Assembly (NCBI GenBank): GCA_052035955.1
Contig: JBPOHD010000147.1
Coordinates: forward strand, 1-24,818
DNA from: JAEUNJ01 sp052035955
GTDB taxonomy: Bacteria; Pseudomonadota; Gammaproteobacteria; Burkholderiales; Rhodocyclaceae
DNA length: 24,818 nt
Direction of reading: 5' to 3'
Shown here: positions 10,535 through 19,114 of the stretch, one piece after another
How positions within the stretch are numbered: the first letter of the stretch is position 1
Layout: every line of letters begins with the position of its first letter
Made by a program: the position numbers and the translations under genes
Notes under the pieces: generated by a model
Told to the model about the DNA's origin: nothing
What the model saw: the letters and a program-made list of their open reading frames with translations, nothing else
Databases searched by the model: none

Positions 10535-11116
10535 TCACCTCTGCTTCGGCAGCCTGCCCATCAGATAGAACTCTTCATTGGCCCGCATGCCGGTCATGTT
10601 GGCCATGCGGTTGGAGAGGCCGAAGAAGGCGGCAATGGCGCCGATGTCCCAGATGTCCTCGTCATCGAAGCCATGGGCGTGCAGGGCGGCGTAGTCGTTT
10701 TCGTCGATCGCGTAGGCCTCGAAGGCCACCTTCATCGCGAAGTCCAGCATGGCCCTCTGCCGCGGGGTGATATCCGCCTTGCGGTAATTGACCGCCACCT
10801 GGTCGGCGACCAGGGGCGCCTTCGAGCGGATGCGCAGGATGGCCCCATGGGCGACCACGCAATACTGGCACTGGTTGGCATTGGAGGTGGCGACGACGAT
10901 CATCTCCCGGTCCGCCTTGCTGAGCCCGCCGTCCTTCTCCATGATGGCGTCGTGGTAGGCGAAGAACGCCCGCCATTCGGCCGGCCGGTGGGCGAGGGCC
11001 AGGAACACATTGGGGACGAAGCCGGATTTCTCCTGGACTTCGAGGATCCGGTTCCTGATGTCCTCCGGCAGGTCCTCCAGCTTGGGGACGGGGTAACGGC
11101 TGATCGGTGCTGGCAT
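10535..11116 (-). CDS. Peroxidase-related enzyme, carboxymuconolactone decarboxylase/AhpD-like fold
   Basis: The 193-residue protein carries the AhpD-type redox motif QCQYCVVAHG, with C83 and C86 in a CxxC and H90 three residues on. It also has the surrounding helices of the CMD family (KADREMIVVATSNANQ before and TPRQRAMLDFAMKV after). The length and the PISRYPVPKLEDLPEDIR start fit the uncharacterised peroxidase-related enzyme family (TIGR01926-like). Members are inferred to reduce peroxides using the CxxC pair, but physiological substrates are mostly unknown. The start has a strong ribosome-binding site on the minus strand, AGGAGGAG about 6 bases before the ATG. It is divergent from the dienelactone hydrolase gene with 83 bases between starts. 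Confidence 0.9.
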   Translation of the reverse strand: MPAPISRYPVPKLEDLPEDIRNRILEVQEKSGFVPNVFLALAHRPAEWRAFFAYHDAIMEKDGGLSKADREMIVVATSNANQCQYCVVAHGAILRIRSKAPLVADQVAVNYRKADITPRQRAMLDFAMKVAFEAYAIDENDYAALHAHGFDDEDIWDIGAIAAFFGLSNRMANMTGMRANEEFYLMGRLPKQR

Positions 11117-11199
11117 TTCTGTCTCCTCCTCGGCGGAAATTGTGTATCTCGGCGTTTGCGGGTAATTTTGCCCGATCCCGACCCAACGGAGGCGGCGCC

Positions 11200-12078
11200 A
11201 TGGCCCATGATCCGCAGGACCCCCAGTTCGACAGCCTCTTTCCGACCGTGACGCTGGACCGGCGTGCCTTCGTCGTGACGGCCCTGGGGGCCGGATTCGC
11301 CCTTGCCGTTCGGCCGGTATCGGCCCAGACGGTGATCACCACCAGCAGCGACGGCCTCTTGACCGGCCCGATCAAGGTGCCGACCAGGGACGGCATGCTG
11401 CCGGCCTTCCAGGCCCGCCCGGCCGCCGCTCGGGGAAAGCTGCCGACGGTGCTGGTGGTCCACGAGATCTTCGGCGTGCACGAATACATCCAGGATGTCT
11501 GCCGGCGGCTGGCCAAGGCAGGCTACCTGGCCATTGCGGCCGAGATGTACGCCCGCCACGGCGACGTTGCGAAGATCCCCAACGTCCAGGACATCCTGGA
11601 CGGCCCCGTGGCCATGGCATCGGACGCCGAGCACATGGCGGACCTCGATGCCTGTGCCGCATGGGCGGCCGCAAATGGGGGCGACCCCGGCCGACTGGCC
11701 GTGACCGGCTTCTGCCGCGGCGGCCGGACGACCTGGCTGTATGCCGCCCACGGCGCGACCCTGAAGGCGGCGGTGGCCTGGTACGGCTCCCTCGAGGGCC
11801 CGCCGACGGCGCGCCAGCCCAAGCACCCCCTCGACCTTGCCGGCGAGTTGAAGGCGCCGGTGCTGGGGCTTTACGGCGGCGCCGACCAGGGCATCGACGC
11901 CGACCAGGTCGCCGACATGCAGGATCAACTGAGGAAGGCCGGCGGGAGATCGGTGATCCACGTGTACCCGGACGCTCCCCATGCCTTCCATGCCGACCAT
12001 CGGGGAACCTACCGGCGCGCCGAGGCCGAGGATGGCTGGCGTCGCATGCTGGAGTGGTTCCGAATCCACGGCGTCTGA
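11200..12078 (+). CDS. Dienelactone hydrolase family protein with Tat-like signal
   Basis: An alpha/beta hydrolase of 292 residues. The family triad is visible as C172 in GFCRGG, D229 in YGGADQG and H261 in PDAPHAFHAD, with the oxyanion-region glutamate E89 in VVHEIFGVHEY. Classical members open dienelactone in chlorocatechol breakdown, but most homologues have unknown ester substrates. The N-terminus has a twin arginine (R21-R22 in LDRRAFVV), a hydrophobic run and a SAQ cleavage site near residue 43, so export by the Tat system is likely. The start at 11200 has GGAGG at 11188-11192. An upstream in-frame start at 11107 would overlap the divergent gene and has no ribosome-binding site. Confidence 0.92.
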   Translation: MAHDPQDPQFDSLFPTVTLDRRAFVVTALGAGFALAVRPVSAQTVITTSSDGLLTGPIKVPTRDGMLPAFQARPAAARGKLPTVLVVHEIFGVHEYIQDVCRRLAKAGYLAIAAEMYARHGDVAKIPNVQDILDGPVAMASDAEHMADLDACAAWAAANGGDPGRLAVTGFCRGGRTTWLYAAHGATLKAAVAWYGSLEGPPTARQPKHPLDLAGELKAPVLGLYGGADQGIDADQVADMQDQLRKAGGRSVIHVYPDAPHAFHADHRGTYRRAEAEDGWRRMLEWFRIHGV

Positions 12079-12108
12079 GGAAGGATTCCGCGCCGAAGCG
12101 CACTCCGG

Positions 12109-12200
12109 CCGTGGCTTCCCGCGGGCACGGGAACGGGTCACGCCGCGTTATCCACAGGGGGGCCGGTACTACCGTGGCTTCCCGCGGGCACGGGAACGGG
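12109..12200. repeat. Pair of identical 29-bp direct repeats flanking a DnaA-box word
   Basis: Identical 29-base copies lie at 12109-12137 and 12172-12200, 63 bases apart. Each can fold a small hairpin, TTCCCG-N6-CGGGAA. Between them lies TTATCCACA (12148-12156), a perfect match to the high-affinity DnaA box. The second copy runs into the terminator-like hairpin that follows. No open reading frame is credible here. Function unknown. Confidence 0.75.
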
Positions 12201-12223
12201 GGGCGCAAGCCCCCGTTTCTCTT
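12195..12223 (+). terminator. Terminator-like hairpin after the dienelactone hydrolase gene
   Basis: AACGGGGG (12195-12202) pairs with CCCCCGTT (12210-12217) around a 7-base loop, giving an 8-bp GC-rich stem. It is followed by a T-rich tail (TTTCTCTTT, 12216-12224). The tail is interrupted by cytosines, so termination may be partial. It lies 117 bases past the hydrolase stop codon and before the next gene's start. Confidence 0.55.
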
Positions 12224-12273
12224 TACGGCCCTTTGCACTATAGTTTGAGTGGATAGTTGGGTTCAGGTAAATC

Positions 12274-12903
12274 ATGGCCTCCGTCGGCGTTTCCCTCCAA
12301 ACCGTAGGTATCTCCCAAGCGACCGGAGTTCAACTCCCGGCGACCAGGGATCAGCTCGACGGGACGCTGCCGAAGTCCGAGGGCGCGGCCAGCAAGAAGG
12401 AAACTTCCCGGAATCAGCTCACGCGCGAGCAGCAGCGCATCGTCCGGGAACTGCAAGCCATCGATCGGAAGGTCCGGGAACACGAGGCCGCCCACCTCCA
12501 AGCCGGCCGCGGCGTCGTCACCAGCGGCGCCAACTTCAGCTACGTTTATGGCCCGGACGGTCGCCAATATGCGGTATCCGGGGAAGTCGGCATCGACACC
12601 TCGCCGGAGCGCAAGCCCGAGGCCAACATCGACAAGGGCGAGCGCATCCAGGCCGCCGCCCTGGCTCCCAGGGACCCGAGCCAGCAGGACTACCGGGTCG
12701 CCGCCGTCGGCGTTCAACTCGAAGCCCAGGGGCGAACCGACCTGGCGCGCCAGCAGGCCGAGCAGCGCGCCTCCGAAGCGGAGCAGGGGCGGGCGGAACG
12801 CGAGCGCCAGCGGCTCGAAGCCTCGGACGCCGTCCGCGACGCGGCGGTGCGGGCCTACGCCACCCCGGTCGCCGTCGCCAACAGCTTCTCGGTGTTCGCC
12901 TGA
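12274..12903 (+). CDS. Putative metalloprotease, CJM1_0395 / SprA-related family
   Basis: The 209-residue protein has a low-complexity N-terminus (1-48) and a core containing VREHEAAHLQAG. Its HEAAH (residues 70-74) matches the zinc-protease HExxH pattern. SYVYGPDGRQYAVSGEVGID follows at about 89-108. The C-terminus (150-190) is a charged Ala/Glu/Arg/Gln-rich helix likely to form a coiled coil. This layout matches the family annotated as putative metalloprotease CJM1_0395. Protease activity is inferred from the motif and has not been shown for the family, to my knowledge. There is no signal peptide. TATAGT at 12239-12244 could be a -10 box, but no good -35 accompanies it. It is transcribed alone. 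Confidence 0.85.
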   Translation: MASVGVSLQTVGISQATGVQLPATRDQLDGTLPKSEGAASKKETSRNQLTREQQRIVRELQAIDRKVREHEAAHLQAGRGVVTSGANFSYVYGPDGRQYAVSGEVGIDTSPERKPEANIDKGERIQAAALAPRDPSQQDYRVAAVGVQLEAQGRTDLARQQAEQRASEAEQGRAERERQRLEASDAVRDAAVRAYATPVAVANSFSVFA

Positions 12904-12992
12904 CGACGCGCCCTGCGGCCACGTACCTGCCGCAGCCACCTCCACTGCCCTGCGACTCCCCATTGCCCGAAAGCCCGCCCTTCGGTTAAGCT

Positions 12993-13010
12993 ACCAAGCA
13001 ATTGCTTGGT
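12993..13010. promoter_or_regulatory. Perfect 18-bp palindrome, candidate operator for the acyl-CoA catabolic operon
   Basis: ACCAAGCAATTGCTTGGT is a perfect palindrome 50 bases before the SDR start codon, in the only sizeable gap upstream of the carboxylase operon. Size and symmetry are typical of TetR-family repressor operators, which often control acyl-CoA degradation genes. No TetR gene lies in the window, so the regulator is unidentified. Confidence 0.6.
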
Positions 13011-13059
13011 TTGTGATCTTGGCGGGACTCGCGAGGCGGGCCCGGGGGAGCGAGGAGGC

Positions 13060-13928
13060 ATGCATTACCGCAGCGTTTTCAGGCCGGACCTTTTCCGGGA
13101 TCGGGTCGTCCTGGTCACCGGAGGCGGCTCGGGGATAGGCCGTTGCACCGCCCATGAGCTGGCCAGCCTGGGGGCCGGGCTGGCCCTGGCCGGCCGCAAC
13201 GCCGACAAGCTGGCCGCCGTGCGGGAGGAAATCGCCGCCGAGTACCCGGCCGTCAAAGTAAGCATCCACTCCTGCGACATCCGCGACGAAATAATGGTTT
13301 CGCAGACGGTCACTGCCGCCCTGGCCGAACATGGCCGGATCGATGGGCTGTTCAACAACGCCGGCGGCCAGTACCCGGCACCGTTGAAGGACATTTCCCT
13401 GAAAGGCTGGGAAACGGTGGTCCGCAACAACCTGACCGGCGGTTTCCTGATGGCCCGGGAGTGCTACCGCCAGTGGATGGAAAATCATGGCGGCGCCATC
13501 GTGAACATCATTGCGGACATCTGGGGCGGCATGCCCGGCATGGGGCACTCCGGTGCGGCCCGGGCCGGCATGCTCAACTTCACCGAGACGGCGGCATGCG
13601 AATGGGCCTGCTCGGGGGTCCGGGTGAATGCGGTGGCTCCGGGCTGGATCGCCTCCAGCGGCTTCGAGAACTACCCGGAACCGGTCAAGGCGATGGCCAG
13701 GACCCTGAAGCGCAGGGTGCCCCTGCAGCGCATGGGCACCGAGGCCGAAATCTCCGCGGCCGTCGTCTTCCTCCTCGGCGAGGCGGCAGCCTTCATTACC
13801 GGCGCCTGCCTGCGTGTCGATGGCGGTGTGCCCAACGCGCGACCCACCTGGCCCCTGGCCAGCCACGAGCGCTCCCAGGCCTTCAACGGTTTTCCGCTGT
13901 ACAAGCCGCCCGGTTTCCTGGAGGACTG

Positions 13929-13929
<1 letters not shown>
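13060..13929 (+). CDS. SDR family oxidoreductase, peroxisomal-type trans-2-enoyl-CoA reductase (PECR)-like
   Basis: The 289-residue protein has the NAD(P) glycine motif TGGGSGIG (20-27), NNAG (99-102) and the C-terminal FITGACLRVDGG. The usual YxxxK catalytic pair is absent: the aligned stretch is HSGAARAG, placing S164 at the Tyr position and R168 at the Lys position. The same HSGAARAG and the EWACSG stretch occur in human PECR. Loss of the Tyr also marks DECR-type enoyl reductases, which reduce C=C rather than C=O bonds. A role as enoyl- or dienoyl-CoA reductase is therefore inferred. The start at 13060 has GGGGGAG 9 bases upstream, while an upstream TTG start falls inside the palindrome. 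Its TGA shares one base with the next ATG. It occupies the place of atuB in atu clusters. Confidence 0.85.
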
Positions 13930-15530
<1,601 letters not shown>

Positions 15531-15596
15531 GGCATGGACCCAGGGCATTCCGAGGGCCGGATGCGATCCGACCTGCCGCGCCTCCCGGCGATTCGC

Positions 15597-15737
15597 TCAG
15601 CCCTGCTCCGGTGCGTCGATGCCGCCGCTTGGTGCATGCCGGCGGGCCTTCACCCAGTCGCCCATGGCCACGAGCGCGTAGGGCAGGCTGGCGCCGAAAG
15701 CCAGGGAAAGCAGCATTTCCGTGATGTCCGTGCTCAT
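15597..15737 (-). CDS. Small putative membrane protein (46 aa), antisense within the operon gap
   Basis: A 46-codon frame reads MSTDITEMLLSLAFGASLPY and continues through a hydrophobic segment (about residues 8-25) to a basic KARRH stretch and a soluble tail. It is preceded on its own strand by AAGGAG about 7 bases before the ATG, a better ribosome-binding site than many genes here. It fills the 284-base gap between the carboxylase beta gene and the first dehydrogenase, but points the other way. I recognise no family. One membrane span with the basic end facing the cytoplasm is predicted. It could be a chance frame in GC-rich DNA. The ribosome-binding site and hydrophobic segment argue for a real gene. 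Confidence 0.55.
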   Translation of the reverse strand: MSTDITEMLLSLAFGASLPYALVAMGDWVKARRHAPSGGIDAPEQG

Positions 15738-15814
15738 CGTCCGTCTCCTTGCGGGGCCTACGCCTTGCACCGCAGCAATTCCCATGCCATAGATCCGAAA
15801 CCCGAGGAATGACC

Positions 15815-16963
15815 ATGCTCTACACGCAGGAACACCAGGAACTCCAGCGCTCGGTCAAGCGCTTCATCGATGCCGAGATCAACCCCCATGTGGACGAATG
15901 GGAGGCGGCCGAGATCTTCCCGGCCCGGGAGGTCTTCAGGAAGATGGGCGACGCCGGTTTCCTCGGCATCAACAAGCCCAAGGAATACGGGGGCATGGGC
16001 CTCGACTACAGCTACCAGCTGGCCTTCGTCGAGGCCCTCGGCCACATCAACTGCGGCGGCGTGCCCATGGCCATCGGCGTGCAGACCGACATGGCCACGC
16101 CCGCCCTGGCCCGCTTCGGCTCGGACGAACTGCGCCGGGAGTTCCTCGCCCCGTCCATCGCCGGCGACTACGTGGCCTGCCTGGGGGTCTCGGAGCCGGG
16201 CGCCGGTTCCGACGTGGCCTCGATCCGCACCACGGCGCGCAGGGACGGCGATGACTACATCATCAACGGCGGCAAGATGTGGACCACCAGCGGCACCCAG
16301 GCGGACTGGATGTGCCTGCTCGCCAACACCTCCGAGGGCGCGCCGCACAAGAACAAGACGCTGATCTGCCTGCCCATGAAGACCCGGGGCGTGTCCGTGG
16401 CCCGCAAGCTGAAGAAGCTCGGCATGTGGTCCTCCGACACGGCCCAGATCCACCTCGACGACGTGCGGGTGCCCCAGCGCTTCCGCATCGGCCAGGAGGG
16501 CATGGGATTCACCTACCAGATGCAGCAGTTCCAGGAGGAACGCCTGTTCGCCGCCGCCCAATGGACGGTACTGCAACGCGCCCTCGATGCCACCATCGAA
16601 TACACGCGGGAACGGAAGATCTTCGGCCAGTCCGTGCTCGACCACCAGTACGTCCACTTCCGCCTCGCCGAACTGAAGACGGAGATCGAGGCCCTGCGGG
16701 CCCTGACCCATGACGCCGCCGCCCGGATGCTGGCCGGCGAGGACGTGACGCCGCTCGCCTCCATGGCCAAGCTCAAGGCCGGCCGCCTGGGCCGCGAGGT
16801 GGCCGATTCCTGCCTGCAGTTCTGGGGCGGCATGGGCTACATGTGGGAAACCAACATCTCCCGCATCCTTCGCGACGTGAGGCTCTCCAGCATCGGCGGC
16901 GGTGCCGACGAGGTGATGCTGGGCATCATTGCCAAGTCCATGGGCACGATGCCGCGGAAATGA
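15815..16963 (+). CDS. Acyl-CoA dehydrogenase family protein (first copy)
   Basis: An FAD-dependent acyl-CoA dehydrogenase of 382 residues. The family motifs are GVSEPGAGSDVASIRTTA (124-141), WTTSGTQADW, RERKIFGQ and WGGMGYMWETNISRILRDVR. The position that holds the catalytic Glu in medium-chain enzymes is Gly (GGGADEV, 361-367). A Glu in FQEERLF (E242) instead fits the helix-G base of isovaleryl-CoA and long-chain enzymes. That suggests branched or bulky substrates (inference). It occupies the place of atuD, citronellyl-CoA dehydrogenase, in atu clusters. The start at 15815 is preferred over an ATG at 15809 because GAGGA (15804-15808) is properly spaced only for the former. Confidence 0.93.
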   Translation: MLYTQEHQELQRSVKRFIDAEINPHVDEWEAAEIFPAREVFRKMGDAGFLGINKPKEYGGMGLDYSYQLAFVEALGHINCGGVPMAIGVQTDMATPALARFGSDELRREFLAPSIAGDYVACLGVSEPGAGSDVASIRTTARRDGDDYIINGGKMWTTSGTQADWMCLLANTSEGAPHKNKTLICLPMKTRGVSVARKLKKLGMWSSDTAQIHLDDVRVPQRFRIGQEGMGFTYQMQQFQEERLFAAAQWTVLQRALDATIEYTRERKIFGQSVLDHQYVHFRLAELKTEIEALRALTHDAAARMLAGEDVTPLASMAKLKAGRLGREVADSCLQFWGGMGYMWETNISRILRDVRLSSIGGGADEVMLGIIAKSMGTMPRK

Positions 16964-17048
16964 TGATTCCATCTCCATGGCCGGCCCGCTGCCTGCCGCC
17001 CTCGCCCGACCCCCGGTGCCGCGGCGCCGGGCAAACCGGAGTGAGGTC

Positions 17049-19013
17049 GTGAGCTTCGGCAAGATCCTCATCGCCAACCGGGGGGAGATCGTCGCCCGGG
17101 TGGCCCGCACGGCCCGGCGGATGGGCTACGCCACCGTCGCCGTCCATTCCGACGCCGACGCCGGCGCCCCCTTCGTCGCCGCCTGTGACGAGGCCGTCGG
17201 CATCGGCGGCCTGGGTCCGGCAGATTCCTACCTGCGCATCGACGCGATCATCGAAGCCTGCCGCAGGAGCGGCGCCGACGCCGTCCATCCCGGCTACGGT
17301 TTCCTTTCGGAGAATGCCGCCTTCGCGACGGCATGTGCCCAGGCCGGCCTCGTCTTCATCGGCCCGCCCCCATCGGCCATCGAGGCCATGGGCGACAAGG
17401 CCGCCGCCCGCCGGCGCATGGCCGCGGCCGGCGTGCCCTGCATCCCCGGTTACGACGGCGAGGACCAGGACGACCAATGCCTCGCCGCCGAGGCCGGCCG
17501 CATCGGCTTCCCCCTGATGGTGAAGGCGGCCGCCGGCGGCGGCGGCCGCGGCATGCGGCGGGTGCATGTACCGGAAGAGTTGCCCGGCGCCCTGGCCTCC
17601 GCGCGTTCCGAAGCCGCCTCGGCCTTCGGCGACGGACGCCTGATCCTCGAGCGCCTGCTGGTCGGCGCCCGGCATGTGGAGGTGCAGGTCTTCGCCGATG
17701 GAAATGGCCAGGTCGTGCACCTGTTCGAGCGGGATTGTTCGGTCCAGCGGCGTCACCAGAAGGTGATCGAGGAGGCGCCGTCGCCCGCCGTCGACCCGGC
17801 CCTGCGCGAACGCATGGGGCGGGCCGCCGGCGCCGCTGCTGCTGCTGTCGGGTACATGGGTGCCGGCACGGTGGAGTTCCTGCTCGACGCCGACGGCGGC
17901 TTTCATTTCATGGAGATGAATACCCGCCTGCAGGTGGAGCATCCGGTGACCGAGATGATCACCGGTCTCGACCTGGTGGAATGGCAGTTGCGCATTGCCG
18001 CCGGCGAGCCCCTCCCCCTGGCCCAGTCCGCCCTGGAACCCGCGGGTCATGCCCTGGAGGTCCGCCTCTATGCGGAGGACCCGGAACGGGGCTTTCTGCC
18101 CCAGACGGGCTGCCTGCTGCGCTGGCGGCCCTCGCCCCTCGACCGGTGCGACCACGCCCTGGCGGACGGCGTCATGGTGACGCCCCATTACGACCCCATG
18201 CTGGCCAAGGTCGTCGCCCACGGTCGCGACCGCCAGGAGGCCAGGCGCAGGCTGATCGCCGCCCTGCGGGACACGACGGCGCTGGGCATCACCACCAACA
18301 AGGCCTTCCTGCTCGGCTGCCTGGAACATCCCGAGTTCGCCGCCGGACGGGCCACCACGGACTTCGTCGCCGCCCATTTTGCCGACGCGACCCCCATTCC
18401 CCCTGCCCGGGAGGCGGTCGCCGCGGCGGCCCTGGCCTTCTACCGCCGCGCAGTCGCAACCCTGCCCCAGGCCCTCCTGGCCGGGTGGCACAGCGGTGGC
18501 CAGGCCTGCTACCACCTGGAGCTGACGGTGGCCGGCGAGCCGTATTCGCTGGCCCTGCGGCCCCGGGCCGGCGGCCTCGACGTGGAAGGCGCCGGCAGCG
18601 CGATGGCCGTTACCGGCGGGGGCGGCGTGGAAGGCCGGCTGAGCCTGGAAGTGGACGGCCTGCGGGTTTCCGTGCCCCTGGCCTGGGAGGGCCCCGACCG
18701 CCTGCACCTGGAGGTTGCCGGGCGCAACGTGGTGGCCGAGGACGTTTCGCGGCGGCCGCCCGCTGCCGCCGAAGCCGACGGCCACGGCGCCGTCCGTCCC
18801 CCCATGAACGGCCGCGTCGTGGCAGTCCATGCGAGCATCGCACAATGCGTCGTCCGTGGCGCCCCGCTGCTGGTGCTGGAGTCCATGAAGATGGAGCACA
18901 CCCTCGTGTCACCCCGGGACGGCGTGGTCGCCGAGGTCCATTGCCGCCCCGGCGACCAGGTGGCGCCCGGACGCGTCCTGATAGTCATCGGCGACGCCCC
19001 GACGGACGCCTGA
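17049..19013 (+). CDS. Acyl-CoA carboxylase biotin-containing (alpha) subunit
   Basis: This subunit carboxylates its own biotin with ATP and bicarbonate and hands the carboxyl to the beta subunit. The 654-residue protein has the biotin carboxylase half at about 1-445: FGKILIANRGEIVARV at the start, ATP-grasp GGGGRGM 163-169, ERDCSVQRRHQKVIEEAP 227-244 and EMNTRLQVEHPVTE 289-302. A linker domain follows. The C-terminal biotinyl domain has ESMKMEH with biotin lysine K614. The GTG start at 17049 has GGAG 7 bases before it and gives the canonical N-terminus. An ATG at 16977 would add an uncharacteristic 24-residue tail. It corresponds to MccA/LiuD/AtuF. Substrate choice rests with the beta subunit. 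Confidence 0.94.
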   Translation: MSFGKILIANRGEIVARVARTARRMGYATVAVHSDADAGAPFVAACDEAVGIGGLGPADSYLRIDAIIEACRRSGADAVHPGYGFLSENAAFATACAQAGLVFIGPPPSAIEAMGDKAAARRRMAAAGVPCIPGYDGEDQDDQCLAAEAGRIGFPLMVKAAAGGGGRGMRRVHVPEELPGALASARSEAASAFGDGRLILERLLVGARHVEVQVFADGNGQVVHLFERDCSVQRRHQKVIEEAPSPAVDPALRERMGRAAGAAAAAVGYMGAGTVEFLLDADGGFHFMEMNTRLQVEHPVTEMITGLDLVEWQLRIAAGEPLPLAQSALEPAGHALEVRLYAEDPERGFLPQTGCLLRWRPSPLDRCDHALADGVMVTPHYDPMLAKVVAHGRDRQEARRRLIAALRDTTALGITTNKAFLLGCLEHPEFAAGRATTDFVAAHFADATPIPPAREAVAAAALAFYRRAVATLPQALLAGWHSGGQACYHLELTVAGEPYSLALRPRAGGLDVEGAGSAMAVTGGGGVEGRLSLEVDGLRVSVPLAWEGPDRLHLEVAGRNVVAEDVSRRPPAAAEADGHGAVRPPMNGRVVAVHASIAQCVVRGAPLLVLESMKMEHTLVSPRDGVVAEVHCRPGDQVAPGRVLIVIGDAPTDA

Positions 19014-19019
19014 CGACGG

Positions 19020-19055
19020 TCCCATCCGATCCGGACAGGGGCGAATCGGATGGGA
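19020..19055 (+). other. 11-bp perfect hairpin between the alpha subunit and second dehydrogenase genes
   Basis: TCCCATCCGAT (19020-19030) is the exact reverse complement of ATCGGATGGGA (19045-19055), with a 14-base loop. No T-tract follows, so it is not a standard intrinsic terminator. It may stabilise or partition the operon mRNA, or be a protein-binding inverted repeat. Confidence 0.5.
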
Positions 19056-19114
19056 AGCGCAGGCTCGCCCATTTCACTCCCGCCCCTGCGGCCACTTGTT
19101 GAAAGGAATTTCCG

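Noticed and set aside
12913..12935. Hairpin CTGCGGC-N9-GCCGCAG after the CJM1_0395-type gene as a terminator
   Set aside because: A 7-bp stem with a 9-base loop and no T-run. Stems like this are common by chance at this GC content.
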